From: Mesorhizobium sp. dw_380
GTDB lineage: Bacteria; Pseudomonadota; Alphaproteobacteria; Rhizobiales; Rhizobiaceae
Assembly (NCBI RefSeq): GCF_018588885.1
Contig: NZ_JAFFIW010000022.1
Location: 37,438 to 101,437 of the forward strand
Direction of reading: 5' to 3'
Length of the DNA: 64,000 nucleotides
Shown: in pieces, positions 1 to 8,629 of the stretch
How the letters are laid out: each line of letters begins with the position of its first letter
Numbering within the stretch: the stretch's first letter is position 1
Made by a program: the position numbers and the translations under genes
The notes under the pieces: model-generated
What the model was told of the DNA's origin: nothing
The model's database searches: none
The model's input: only the letters and a program-made list of their open reading frames with translations

Positions 1-1269
1 GGCATCAATGCCGTCCACCAGGAAGTCGTGCTCTGCCGCCACCTGACCGTCGCCGCCAATATGTTCCTCGGCGAGGAGAATTCGCGCTTCGGCATCCTGC
101 AGCAGCGCGCCATGGTCAAGGAAGCACAGAAGATCATCGACGATCTCGGCTTCGACCTGCCGGCGCATGTCGTGCTCGGCGACCTCACCATCGGCCAGCA
201 GCAGTTGATCGCCGCCGCCCGCGCCACCGTGCGCGGCACCAAATTCCTCATCTTCGACGAGCCGACCGCCTACCTGACCCGCAAGGAGGCCGACCAGCTT
301 TTCACCCTGATCCGCCGGCTGAAATCCGAAGGCGTGACCATCATCTACATCAGCCACCGCATGGAGGAAGTGTTCGAACTGGCCGATCGCGTCTCCGTGC
401 TGCGCGACGGCACGCTGGTCGGTACCAGGAACATCGCCGAGACCAACGACGCCGAACTGGTCAAACTGATGATCAACCGCTCGATCGAGCAGATCTACCA
501 CAAGGAGCATTTCACACCGGGTGCGGCGATCATCGAGACGAAGAGCTTGTCTGGCAAAGGCTTCGAAAACGTCTCGATGGCGGTCCGCGCCGGCGAGATC
601 GTCGGACTCTACGGCCTGATCGGCGCCGGGCGCAGCGAATTCGTCACCACCGTCTACGGCCGCCACCGCAAATCGGCCGGCCAGATCCTGTGGGAAGGCA
701 AGGACGTCCAGATCAATTCCGAGCACGACGCGATCAGGCTGGGCATGGCGCTGGCGCCGGAAAGCCGCCGCGATCAGGGCCTCTGCCTCAATCTGCCGGT
801 CGGCTTCAATCTCAACTTGCCGATCTACAAGCGCATCTCGAACAATCTGCTGATCTCCGGCGTGCAGGAAAAGACCCAGGCCGATCGTCAGATCGCCGAC
901 CTCAGGATCAAGACGCCGACGCGCAATGCACTGGCCTCCAGCCTGTCGGGCGGCAACCAGCAGAAGATCGTCATCGGCAAATGGCTGGCACACGGCGCCA
1001 AGCTGTTCATCTTCGACGAGCCGACGGTCGGCGTCGATGTCGGCACCAAGGCCGAGATCTACCGGCTGTTCAGCGCGCTCTTGTCGAAGGGTGCCGGCAT
1101 CATCCTGATCTCGTCCTATCTGCCGGAGGTCTACGAACTTGCGGACACGCTGCATGTGTTCCGCCGCGGCAAACTGGTGGCGACACACGGGTTCCGCACC
1201 GCCGATCACGAGGAAATTCTCACTCAGGCGCTCGCCGAGAAACAAGAAAAACTGGGAGGACAGATATGA
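1..1269 (+). CDS. Ribose-type sugar ABC transporter ATP-binding protein (5' truncated)
   Basis: This is the cytoplasmic double-nucleotide-binding-domain ATPase of a CUT2 (RbsA/XylG-like) sugar importer. The frame is already open at base 1, so the first Walker A lies outside the window. The visible 422 residues start just before the first Q-loop (VHQE). They contain the signature-like TIGQQQ near residue 63 and Walker B LIFDEPTA near 83. A second domain follows, with the degenerate P-loop GLIGAGRSEF near 205, the canonical LSGGNQQK near 314 and FIFDEPTVGVDVG near 336. A weak first signature and a degenerate second P-loop are usual for RbsA proteins. The stop overlaps the next permease start by 4 nt (ATGA), so the two are translationally coupled. 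The substrate cannot be read from the sequence. Confidence 0.95.
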   Translation, partial: GINAVHQEVVLCRHLTVAANMFLGEENSRFGILQQRAMVKEAQKIIDDLGFDLPAHVVLGDLTIGQQQLIAAARATVRGTKFLIFDEPTAYLTRKEADQLFTLIRRLKSEGVTIIYISHRMEEVFELADRVSVLRDGTLVGTRNIAETNDAELVKLMINRSIEQIYHKEHFTPGAAIIETKSLSGKGFENVSMAVRAGEIVGLYGLIGAGRSEFVTTVYGRHRKSAGQILWEGKDVQINSEHDAIRLGMALAPESRRDQGLCLNLPVGFNLNLPIYKRISNNLLISGVQEKTQADRQIADLRIKTPTRNALASSLSGGNQQKIVIGKWLAHGAKLFIFDEPTVGVDVGTKAEIYRLFSALLSKGAGIILISSYLPEVYELADTLHVFRRGKLVATHGFRTADHEEILTQALAEKQEKLGGQI

Positions 1270-2234
1270 GCACCGAGGCGATTCCTGCCGAGAAACCAAA
1301 GCGCAACTACAACGCTCTGTTCGGGCTGACGCTGCTGGCGCTGTTGGTGCTCCTGTGGGTCATCCTGTCAGTGGCGACATCGAGCTTCGCCTCGGCCAAC
1401 AACATCTCCAACCTCTTGCGCCAGGGTTCGATGATCGCCATCCTGGCTGTCGGCCAGACCTTCGTCATCATCACCGGCGGCATCGACCTTTCCGTCGGCG
1501 CCGTGGTCGGCTTCGCCACCGTCATTGCCGCGATGCTGATCAATGCCGGCATACCGGTCTTCCTCGCAATCCTGATCACGCTGCTGGTCGGCGTCGCCAT
1601 CGGCCTCTTCCATGGCTTCGGCATCGTCAAGATGGGACTGCCGCCCTTCATCATCACGCTGGCAACGCTGACATCGCTGCGCGGCATCGGCCTTCTGATG
1701 ACCAACGGCAACTCGATCTCGATCAACAACGATGCCTTCCAGGTATTCTCGCGCAACTCCTTCCTTGGCGTCCCCAACTTGTTCTGGATGGTCATCCTGG
1801 TCGGCATCCCGGCGTACGTCTTCCTGCATCACAGCCGCTGGGGCCGCTATCTCTTCTCGGTCGGCTCCAACGCCGAAGCCTCGCGCCTGTCCGGCGTCAA
1901 TGTCCAGCGCACCATCTACATGGCCTACACGCTGTCGGGTCTGTGCGCTGCCTTCGTCGGCGTGCTGTTGGCATCGCGCATCGGCATCGGCAATCCTACC
2001 CAGGCCGAGGGCTGGGAACTGCAGGCGATTGCCTCGTCGGTGATCGGCGGCACCTCGCTGTTCGGCGCGGTCGGCTCGGTGCATGGCCCGCTGCTCGGCG
2101 CCTTCATTCTCGCCACCATCAACAACGGCGCCAATCTCTTGAACGTCAACGCCTTCTGGCAACGCATCATCACCGGCGTTCTGATCATCGTCATCGTCTA
2201 TTTCGACGGCCTGCGCCGCCGCGGTGGCAAATGA
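1266..2234 (+). CDS. Ribose-type sugar ABC transporter permease
   Basis: This 322-aa inner-membrane protein of the RbsC/AraH permease family forms the sugar channel with the ATPase encoded just upstream. It has a short polar N-terminus and then many hydrophobic segments. The family motif TGGIDLSVG lies near residues 69-77. A glycine-rich VIGGTSLFGAVGSV stretch near the C-terminus is typical of the family. The ATG lies inside the ATPase stop (4-nt overlap). No second permease follows, so one permease probably dimerises. The binding-protein gene is presumably upstream of the window. Confidence 0.95.
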   Translation: MSTEAIPAEKPKRNYNALFGLTLLALLVLLWVILSVATSSFASANNISNLLRQGSMIAILAVGQTFVIITGGIDLSVGAVVGFATVIAAMLINAGIPVFLAILITLLVGVAIGLFHGFGIVKMGLPPFIITLATLTSLRGIGLLMTNGNSISINNDAFQVFSRNSFLGVPNLFWMVILVGIPAYVFLHHSRWGRYLFSVGSNAEASRLSGVNVQRTIYMAYTLSGLCAAFVGVLLASRIGIGNPTQAEGWELQAIASSVIGGTSLFGAVGSVHGPLLGAFILATINNGANLLNVNAFWQRIITGVLIIVIVYFDGLRRRGGK

Positions 2235-2251
2235 CCCGCCACTGAAATCGA

Positions 2252-2281
2252 TCGCCGGCTCGCATGAAGATGGGCCGGCGA
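2252..2281. other. Short inverted repeat after the permease gene
   Basis: TCGCCGGC (2252-2259) and GCCGGCGA (2274-2281) are perfect 8-bp arms around a 14-nt loop, between the permease stop and the alcohol dehydrogenase start. There is no T-run, so it is not a clear terminator. It could stabilise the upstream transcript end. Confidence 0.4.
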
Positions 2282-2306
2282 CTTCATGACCGACTGGAAT
2301 AAAAGC

Positions 2307-3323
2307 ATGAAAGCCGTCATCTGCCGCTCGCCCGGCGAGCTCGTCCTGGAAGATCGCCCGGCACCAGGAGCACCCCCTGCCGGCTGGGCGCTGGTCGCGG
2401 TCAGCCATGTCGGCATCTGCGGCACCGACTATCACATCTTCGAAGGAAAGCACCCGTTCCTCGCCTATCCCCGCATCATGGGCCATGAAGTGTCGGGAAC
2501 GATCGTCGAGACCGGCGAAGGCGTCGACCTGGCCATTGGCGAGCCGGTCGTCATCAACCCCTATCTGTCCTGCGGCAAGTGCATCGCCTGCCGGCACGGC
2601 AAACCGAATTGCTGCGTCAGCATCGAGGTGCTCGGCGTCCATCGCGACGGCGCCATGTGCGAGCGTATTCTTGTCCCGGCGCAAAATCTTTATCCGGCAA
2701 ACGGCCTGTCGCTCGCGGACGCCGCCGCCGTCGAATTCCTCGCTATCGGCGCGCATGCCGTACGGCGCGCGCGCGCGGATCCCGGTGCCCGCGCGCTGGT
2801 CATCGGCGCCGGCCCGATCGGGCTCGGCACCGCCATCTTCGCCCGCATCGCCGGGCTCGAGGTGACACTGCTCGATATGAGCAGTGAGCGGCTCGCCTTC
2901 GCCGCAACCGAACTCGATTTCAAGACCCTCGACGGCTCACGCGGCGCCGTGCCCGATCTGGTCAGGCAGGCGACATCAGGCGAAGGTTTCGACGTGGTCT
3001 TCGACGCTACCGGCAACACCCAGTCGGTGCAGTCTGCCTTCGCCCATGTCGCTCACGGCGGCACACTGGTGCTGGTCAGCGTCGTCAAGGACGACATCGT
3101 CTTTTCCGATCCGGAATTCCACAAGCGCGAGATGACGCTGATCGGCAGCCGCAATGCCTTGCGCGCCGACTTCGACCATGTCGCCGACTCGATCGGCAAC
3201 GGTGCGGTGCCGTTGGCCAAGCTCGTCACCCATCGCACGACGCTCGACGGCACGCCGCGCGATCTCGCCCGCTGGACGCGCGAGAAATCCGGCCTGATCA
3301 AGGCCGTGATCGAGATCGGGTAA
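2307..3323 (+). CDS. Zinc-dependent alcohol (polyol) dehydrogenase, MDR family
   Basis: This 338-aa medium-chain dehydrogenase probably oxidises a sugar alcohol or sugar acid brought in by the upstream importer; that substrate is inferred from position. The catalytic zinc site is visible as GICGTDYH and MGHEVSG. The structural zinc lobe is CGKCIACRHGKPNCC, with four suitably spaced cysteines. The Rossmann dinucleotide motif is VIGAGPIGLG. The start was placed at MKAVICRS because homologues usually begin there. An in-frame ATG 21 nt upstream (2286) is possible, and neither has a strong Shine-Dalgarno. It follows the permease by about 70 nt on the same strand and may be in the same transcript. 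Confidence 0.88.
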   Translation: MKAVICRSPGELVLEDRPAPGAPPAGWALVAVSHVGICGTDYHIFEGKHPFLAYPRIMGHEVSGTIVETGEGVDLAIGEPVVINPYLSCGKCIACRHGKPNCCVSIEVLGVHRDGAMCERILVPAQNLYPANGLSLADAAAVEFLAIGAHAVRRARADPGARALVIGAGPIGLGTAIFARIAGLEVTLLDMSSERLAFAATELDFKTLDGSRGAVPDLVRQATSGEGFDVVFDATGNTQSVQSAFAHVAHGGTLVLVSVVKDDIVFSDPEFHKREMTLIGSRNALRADFDHVADSIGNGAVPLAKLVTHRTTLDGTPRDLARWTREKSGLIKAVIEIG

Positions 3324-3407
3324 GATATCGGTTCCACACGAAATTCGGCGGATCGTGCGGACTTTAACAGATCGCATGCCTTGGCGACTGGCCGAAACAT
3401 CAATCGC

Positions 3408-3464
3408 TTCGTCCTATGGCGGAGCAAGGAGCGAAGCGACGCGGCGCAGACCATAGGATGACGA
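3408..3464. repeat. REP-like palindromic repeat, copy 1
   Basis: The repeat lies between two convergent genes. The outer arms pair (TCCTATGG near 3412-3419 with CCATAGGA from 3451). The core GCGACGCGGCGCAGACC and the ATGACGA end recur, inverted, at 15364-15418. It is probably a dispersed extragenic palindrome that may act as a two-way transcript end. Confidence 0.7.
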
Positions 3465-3473
3465 CGTTGGGGG

Positions 3474-4226
3474 CTAGTTGTTCACCGACAGCTTCAGCTC
3501 CACCCGCTCGGCCGGAAAGCGAGACTCGGAAAACTGGATCGGCTGGCCGTCCGGCGTGACGTTGACGGCCACCGTGACCAGCACGATGGCCCCCGGCTGC
3601 AGGTCGAGATCGGCAAGGTCGGCCGCGTCGGCATGGCGGGCCGACAGCACGGTCGACTGCCGGAGATAATCGTCAATGCCGAAACGCGCCAGCGACGCGG
3701 TGATCGACCCCGTCTCGGCCATCGCCTTGTCGATGCCGGCGAAGCGCCTGGCATCGAACCAGCCGGCGGCACGTGATACCGGCCGCCCGTCGGCTTCGCC
3801 GCGTGTCTCCAACCTAATCACCTCGGCGCCCCTGGCCAGCCCAAGCCCTTCGGCGACACGCTGGCTGGCCGGCTCGACCGACGAAGAGAGCAGGACAATG
3901 TGCCGTTCCGACGTCTGCCCTTGCAGACCTGCCGAGAAGCGTGTGCGCGCGCCGATCGGATAGGACAGCAGCTTGCGCGACAGCACGAAAGTGCCGCGCC
4001 CCTGCTCGGCCCGCAGCACCCCTTCCTGCACGAGGGCCGATATGGCGCTTCGCACGGTGTGGCGATTGACGCCGTAGCGCTCAGCCAGCGCCACCTCGGG
4101 CGGCAGAGCCGTATTCTCGGCGAAATCGCCGGTGGCGATCGCCTGCAGGATCCTGTCGGCGATCTGCCGCCACAGCGAGACGCCGCTGCGCCGCTCGATG
4201 CTGTCGGCTTCCTGTCGCCCGATCAT
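3474..4226 (-). CDS. phnF: PhnF, GntR/HutC-family phosphonate regulator
   Basis: This 250-aa repressor of the HutC subfamily has an N-terminal winged helix (about residues 10-80, with EVALAERYGVNRHTVRSAI and the wing EQGRGTFV) and a C-terminal UTRA effector domain (about 95-245). It is divergent from phnG, the standard arrangement for the phosphonate regulator. The start is set at MIGRQEADS because the homologous region begins there; an in-frame GTG at 4268 would add 14 residues. The gap to phnG holds a perfect inverted repeat (4315-4334) that is the likely operator. The effector is unknown, probably a phosphonate or an intermediate. Confidence 0.92.
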   Translation of the reverse strand: MIGRQEADSIERRSGVSLWRQIADRILQAIATGDFAENTALPPEVALAERYGVNRHTVRSAISALVQEGVLRAEQGRGTFVLSRKLLSYPIGARTRFSAGLQGQTSERHIVLLSSSVEPASQRVAEGLGLARGAEVIRLETRGEADGRPVSRAAGWFDARRFAGIDKAMAETGSITASLARFGIDDYLRQSTVLSARHADAADLADLDLQPGAIVLVTVAVNVTPDGQPIQFSESRFPAERVELKLSVNN

Positions 4227-4314
4227 GACCTGCCCAGCCTTTGCCGCCAGCTTTCTGGCTGTTGTCACGCACCCGTCATGGACTCGCGCTAGATAATAAG
4301 TATAATTTGTATAG

Positions 4315-4334
4315 TTGTCTATATCAATAGACAA
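4315..4334. promoter_or_regulatory. Probable PhnF operator
   Basis: TTGTCTAT-ATCA-ATAGACAA is a perfect 8-bp inverted repeat with a 4-bp spacer in the AT-rich phnF/phnG divergent promoter region. Symmetric sites of this size in the shared promoter are normal for HutC-type GntR regulators. PhnF binding is inferred from position. Confidence 0.75.
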
Positions 4335-4358
4335 ATTTAGCAAAGAGGAATGCTGCCC

Positions 4359-4820
4359 ATGCGAGGACAGGAAGCCCGCGACCAGGCCGAGCGCAAGGCC
4401 GCCATGGCAACGCTGGCGCAATCGAGCGGCGACGACATCGTCCGGCTGTGGAACGAAGCCGGCCTGCCTTCCCAAGTCGAGCTGCTGCGCGGCCCCGAGA
4501 CCGGCCTGGTCACCCTGCGTGGCCGCATCGGCGGCGACGGCGCGCCGTTCAATGTCGGCGAGGCGACCGTCACCCGCGCCACCGTTCGTCTGCCGTCCGG
4601 ACAGGTCGGTCATTGCTACGCGCTTGGCCGTGACAAGCAGAAGGCGAAGCTGGCGGCAATCGCGGACGCGCTGTGGCAGGATCCGGCCCGCCGCACCGAG
4701 GTCGAGACCAGGCTGATCGCGCCTTTGAGGTCGGCCCTGACGACTGCCCAGGAAAAACGCCACGCCGAGACGGCGGCAACGAAGGTGGACTTCTTCACCA
4801 TGGTTCGCGGAGAAGACTGA
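4359..4820 (+). CDS. phnG: PhnG, C-P lyase core subunit
   Basis: PhnG (153 aa here) is a subunit of the PhnGHIJ core complex, which moves ribose 5-triphosphate onto phosphonates and then cleaves the C-P bond. The family pattern is visible in the ERKAAMATLAQ N-terminus, LRGPETGLVTLRGR and the GHCYALGRDKQKAKLAAIADA segment. The start was set at the second ATG (4359). The AGAGGA Shine-Dalgarno at 4344-4349 touches the earlier ATG at 4350 but stands at a normal distance from 4359. The stop and the phnH start share one base (TGATG), indicating coupled translation. Confidence 0.95.
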   Translation: MRGQEARDQAERKAAMATLAQSSGDDIVRLWNEAGLPSQVELLRGPETGLVTLRGRIGGDGAPFNVGEATVTRATVRLPSGQVGHCYALGRDKQKAKLAAIADALWQDPARRTEVETRLIAPLRSALTTAQEKRHAETAATKVDFFTMVRGED

Positions 4821-5431
4821 TGGACATCGCAGCGCAATCGATCGAGGGCGGTTTCGCCGATCCGGTCTTCAACGCCCAGACCGTGTTTCGTGCAATCATG
4901 GACGCCATGGCGCGGCCGGGCAGCGTGCAGCCTTGGCCGGCCTTGGCCCGCCCGCCAGCGCCGCTTTCGGCCACCGCTGGCGCCATCACGCTGGCGCTCT
5001 GTGACACCGACACGCCGCTCTGGCTCGACCCGGCCCTGCACGCCTCCGCCGCGATCGCATCCTGGCTTGGCTTTCACACAGGCGCGCCGCTGGCCAACAC
5101 GCCAGCCGACGCGCATTTCGCGTTTGTCGCCACCCCGGCCGAGATGATGGCGCTCGACGGCTTTTCGCAAGGCACCCAGGATTATCCCGATCGCTCGACC
5201 ACGCTCATCCTGCAGGTCAGCGATCTCGTGTCGGGCACCCCGCTCTTGCTTGAGGGCCCCGGCATCGAAACCAGTGCCACCCTCGCACCGGCGCAGATGC
5301 CACGTCACTTCGTCGAACAGTGGAAGCAGAACATCAAGCGCTTTCCGCGTGGCGTCGACATCATCCTCGCCACATCAGAAGGCATAGCCTGCCTGCCGCG
5401 CACGACGCGCATCAAGACGATGGAGGCATAA
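4820..5431 (+). CDS. phnH: PhnH, C-P lyase core subunit
   Basis: This 203-aa PhnH subunit forms part of the C-P lyase core. Family features are the N-terminal GGFADPVFNAQTVFRAIMDAMARPG block, of which the ARPG turn is characteristic, the middle LALCDTDTPLWL, and the C-terminal FPRGVDIILA...CLPRTTR. Length is close to the E. coli protein. It overlaps phnG by one base and phnI begins two bases after its stop, so it sits in a tightly packed operon. Confidence 0.95.
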   Translation: MDIAAQSIEGGFADPVFNAQTVFRAIMDAMARPGSVQPWPALARPPAPLSATAGAITLALCDTDTPLWLDPALHASAAIASWLGFHTGAPLANTPADAHFAFVATPAEMMALDGFSQGTQDYPDRSTTLILQVSDLVSGTPLLLEGPGIETSATLAPAQMPRHFVEQWKQNIKRFPRGVDIILATSEGIACLPRTTRIKTMEA

Positions 5432-5432
5432 G

Positions 5433-6545
5433 ATGTATGTCGCGGTAAAAGGCGGCGAGGCCGCGATTGCCAACGCCCACAGCCTGCTTGCCGATCGCCG
5501 GCGCGGCGACCGTTCGGTGCCCGCACTTCGCCTGGATCAGATCGTCGAGCAGCTGGCACTCGGCGTCGATCGGGTGATGAGCGAGGGCTCGCTCTACGAC
5601 CGCGAACTCGCTGCGCTCGCCATCGTCCAGGCGCGCGGCGACATGATCGAGGCGATTTTCCTCGTGCGCGCCTACCGCACCACGCTGCCGCGCTTCGGCT
5701 ACAGCAAGCCGATCGACACCGGCGCCATGCGGGTCGAGCGGCGTGTCTCGGCCACCTACAAAGACCTGCCCGGCGGCCAGCTGCTTGGACCCACCTTCGA
5801 CTATACCCACCGGCTGCTCGATCCCGAGCTTGCTGCCGGCGCCGATGTCGCCGAGCCGCTGCGGCGCGAGACCGAGGCGCAGGCTATGCCGCGCGTCTCC
5901 GCCATCCTCGCCCACGAAGGCCTGATCGAGCCGGATGGCGAGATGCCGCAGGACCATGTCCCCGGCGACATCACCCGCGAGCCGCTGGAATTCCCGATGG
6001 CGCGCGACATCCGCCTGCAGGCGCTGTCACGCGGCGACGAGGGTTTCCTCCTAGCGCTCGGCTATTCCACCCAGCGCGGCTATGCACGCAACCACCCCTT
6101 CGTCGGCGAAATCCGCATCGGCGAGGTCGAGCTGGAGCTTGACGTCCCCGAACTGCCCTTTGCCGCCCCGCTCGGCACGGTGCGGGTCACTGAATGCCAG
6201 ATGGTCAACCAGTTCAAGGGCTCGGCCAAGGCACCGCCGCAGTTCACGCGCGGCTATGGCCTCGTCTTCGGCCAGAGCGAGCGCAAGGCGATGGCCATGG
6301 CGCTCTGCGACCGGGCGCTGCGCGCTTCGGAACTAGGCGAAGACATTGTCGCCGCCGCCCAGGACGAGGAATTCGTCATCTCGCATTCCGACAACGTCCA
6401 GGCGACCGGTTTCGTCGAGCATCTGAAGCTGCCGCATTATGTCGACTTCCAGGCCGAACTCGACCTCGTGCGCCGCATGCGCGCCGAATATGAGGCCCGA
6501 GAAGATCCTGCGAAGATCGAAGAGAAGAGGGAGGCTGCGGAATGA
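5433..6545 (+). CDS. phnI: PhnI, C-P lyase nucleosidase-type subunit
   Basis: PhnI (370 aa) displaces adenine from ATP in the first step of the C-P lyase pathway, together with PhnG, PhnH and PhnL (known for the family). The start MYVAVKGGEAAIANAH is the standard PhnI N-terminus. LRLDQIVEQLALGVDRVM, GYSKPIDTGAMRVERRVSA and RGYGLVFGQSERKAMAMAL further identify it. The stop overlaps the start of the FosX-like gene by 4 nt. Nothing unusual was seen in length or frame. Confidence 0.96.
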   Translation: MYVAVKGGEAAIANAHSLLADRRRGDRSVPALRLDQIVEQLALGVDRVMSEGSLYDRELAALAIVQARGDMIEAIFLVRAYRTTLPRFGYSKPIDTGAMRVERRVSATYKDLPGGQLLGPTFDYTHRLLDPELAAGADVAEPLRRETEAQAMPRVSAILAHEGLIEPDGEMPQDHVPGDITREPLEFPMARDIRLQALSRGDEGFLLALGYSTQRGYARNHPFVGEIRIGEVELELDVPELPFAAPLGTVRVTECQMVNQFKGSAKAPPQFTRGYGLVFGQSERKAMAMALCDRALRASELGEDIVAAAQDEEFVISHSDNVQATGFVEHLKLPHYVDFQAELDLVRRMRAEYEAREDPAKIEEKREAAE

Positions 6546-6961
6546 TCGAAGGCCTCTCCCACATCACCTTCATCGTCAGGGATCTGGAGCGGATGACCGC
6601 GATCCTGACCGAAGTTTTCGATGCGCGCGAGGTCTATGCCAGCGATACCGAACAATTCTCGCTGTCGCGCGAAAAATTCTTCCTGATCGGCGACATCTGG
6701 ATCGCCATCATGGAAGGCGAGCCCCTGCCCGCGCGCAGCTACAATCACATCGCCTTCAAGATCGACGAGACCGATTTCGACCGCTACGCCGAACGCGTCG
6801 GCAAGCTTGGGCTGGAGATGCGCCCGCCGCGACCACGCGTCGAGGGTGAAGGCCGCTCGATCTATTTCTACGACGACGACAATCACATGTTCGAACTGCA
6901 CACAGGCACGCTCGCGGAACGGCTCAAGCGCTACGCCAAGGGACTTGAGGTCGCATCATGA
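6542..6961 (+). CDS. fosX: FosX-like glyoxalase-fold enzyme within the phn operon
   Basis: This 139-aa vicinal-oxygen-chelate enzyme belongs to the FosX group, Mn(II)-dependent fosfomycin epoxide hydrolases. The metal ligands His7, His69 and Glu118, and the general base Glu44, fall at the residue numbers established for FosX. The M. loti homologue is known to sit in a phosphonate operon and to have only weak fosfomycin activity. It overlaps phnI and phnJ by 4 nt each, so it is co-translated with the C-P lyase core. Its native role may be hydration or rearrangement of a phosphonate rather than drug resistance; that is inference. Confidence 0.93.
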   Translation: MIEGLSHITFIVRDLERMTAILTEVFDAREVYASDTEQFSLSREKFFLIGDIWIAIMEGEPLPARSYNHIAFKIDETDFDRYAERVGKLGLEMRPPRPRVEGEGRSIYFYDDDNHMFELHTGTLAERLKRYAKGLEVAS

Positions 6962-7839
6962 CCGACATCGCCACCTACAACTTCGCCTATCTCGACGAGC
7001 AGACCAAAAGGATGATCCGCCGCGCGATCCTCAAGGGCATCGCCATCCCCGGCTACCAGGTGCCGTTCGCCTCGCGCGAAATGCCGATGCCCTATGGCTG
7101 GGGCACCGGCGGCGTCCAGGTCACCGCATCGATCATCGGCCCTGATGATGTGCTGAAGGTTATCGACCAGGGCGCCGACGACACCACCAACGCCGTCTCG
7201 ATCCGCGCCTTCTTCAAGAAGGTCGCCAATGTCGCTGTCACCACCGATACTGCCACTGCCACCATCATCCAGACCCGCCACCGCATCCCTGAGCATCCGC
7301 TGACGGCAGGCCAGGTGCTGGTCTATCAGGTGCCGATCCCCGAACCCCTGCGCTTCCTCGAACCGCGTGAGACCGAAACGCGAAAAATGCATGCGCTGGA
7401 GGAATACGGTCTCATGCATGTCAAGCTCTACGAGGACATCGCCAAGCACGGCCGCATCGCCACCACCTATGCCTATCCGGTGAAGGTCGAGGGCCGCTAT
7501 GTGATGGACCCCTCGCCGACGCCGAAATTCGACAATCCCAAGATGCACCGCTCACCGGCTCTGCAGCTGTTCGGCGCCGGCCGCGAGAAGCGCATTTATG
7601 CGGTGCCGCCCTTCACCGACGTCGTCAGCCTCGACTTCGAGGACCATCCGTTCGAGGTGCAAACCTTCGATCAGCCCTGCGCGTTATGCGCTGCCGAGAA
7701 CGTCTATCTCGACGAGGTCATCCTCGACGACCATGGCGGCCACATGTTCGTCTGCTCCGACACCGACCATTGCGAGAAGCGGCGGGCCGACGGCCATCGT
7801 GGCCATTTGGCACCAGAAACTACGGAGCCGGCGCAATGA
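6958..7839 (+). CDS. phnJ: PhnJ, radical-SAM C-P lyase
   Basis: PhnJ (293 aa) cleaves the C-P bond of 5-phosphoribosyl-1-phosphonate, giving the alkane and 5-phosphoribosyl-1,2-cyclic phosphate. The iron-sulfur cysteines are Cys241, Cys244 and Cys266, and the thiyl-radical Cys272 is present. The glycyl-radical residue Gly32 lies in IPGYQVPF. All have the same numbers as in the E. coli enzyme, so the copy looks fully active. The ATG lies in the FosX gene end (4-nt overlap) and the stop overlaps phnK by 4 nt. Confidence 0.97.
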   Translation: MTDIATYNFAYLDEQTKRMIRRAILKGIAIPGYQVPFASREMPMPYGWGTGGVQVTASIIGPDDVLKVIDQGADDTTNAVSIRAFFKKVANVAVTTDTATATIIQTRHRIPEHPLTAGQVLVYQVPIPEPLRFLEPRETETRKMHALEEYGLMHVKLYEDIAKHGRIATTYAYPVKVEGRYVMDPSPTPKFDNPKMHRSPALQLFGAGREKRIYAVPPFTDVVSLDFEDHPFEVQTFDQPCALCAAENVYLDEVILDDHGGHMFVCSDTDHCEKRRADGHRGHLAPETTEPAQ

Positions 7840-8612
7840 CCGACGAACCGCTTCTGCGCGTCTCGGCGCTCTCCAAATTCTACGGCTCGCGCGTCGGCTG
7901 CGACAATGTTTCGTTCGACCTCTGGCCGGGCGAAGTGCTCGCCGTCGTCGGCGAATCCGGCTCCGGTAAGACGACACTGCTCAACTGCCTGTCGACGCGG
8001 TTGCTGCCTTCCTCGGGCACTGCCAGCTACCGCATGCGCGACGGCCAGTTTCGCGAGCTCTACCGCATGAGCGAGGCCGAGCGCCGCTTCCTCATGCGCA
8101 CCGACTGGGGTTTCGTCCATCAGAACCCGGCCGACGGCCTGCGCATGACGGTGTCGGCCGGCGCCAATGTCGGCGAGCGGCTGATGGCGGTCGGCGACCG
8201 CCACTACGGCAAGATCCGCGCCACGGCCGTCGACTGGCTGTCGCGCGTCGAAATCGAGGAAGACCGCATCGACGACGAGCCCCGCGCCTTTTCCGGCGGC
8301 ATGCGCCAGCGCTTGCAGATCGCCCGCAACCTCGTCACCGGCCCGCGGCTGGTGTTCATGGATGAACCGACCGGCGGCCTCGACGTCTCGGTGCAGGCGC
8401 GCCTGCTCGACCTCTTGCGCGGGCTGGTCACCGATCTCGGTCTCGCCGCCATCGTCGTCACCCACGACCTCGCCGTGGCGCGCCTCCTGTCGCAGCGCAT
8501 GATGGTGATGAAGGACGGTCGCGTCGTCGAAAGCGGCCTCACCGACCGCGTGCTCGACGATCCGCGCGCACCCTATACGCAGTTGCTTGTTTCCTCGATT
8601 CTACAGGTTTGA
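7836..8612 (+). CDS. phnK: PhnK, C-P lyase ABC-type ATPase
   Basis: PhnK (258 aa) is an ABC-fold ATPase that docks on the C-P lyase core; it does not power a transporter. Visible motifs are Walker A GESGSGKTT, a Q-loop in VHQNPADGLRM, the signature FSGGMRQRLQIARN and Walker B LVFMDEPTGGLDV. The start overlaps phnJ by 4 nt. The 211-nt gap to phnL that follows is exceptional in this operon, where all earlier junctions overlap or abut, and is filled by a palindromic repeat. Confidence 0.95.
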   Translation: MTDEPLLRVSALSKFYGSRVGCDNVSFDLWPGEVLAVVGESGSGKTTLLNCLSTRLLPSSGTASYRMRDGQFRELYRMSEAERRFLMRTDWGFVHQNPADGLRMTVSAGANVGERLMAVGDRHYGKIRATAVDWLSRVEIEEDRIDDEPRAFSGGMRQRLQIARNLVTGPRLVFMDEPTGGLDVSVQARLLDLLRGLVTDLGLAAIVVTHDLAVARLLSQRMMVMKDGRVVESGLTDRVLDDPRAPYTQLLVSSILQV

Positions 8613-8629
8613 CGATGAGTGCTCCGGCG

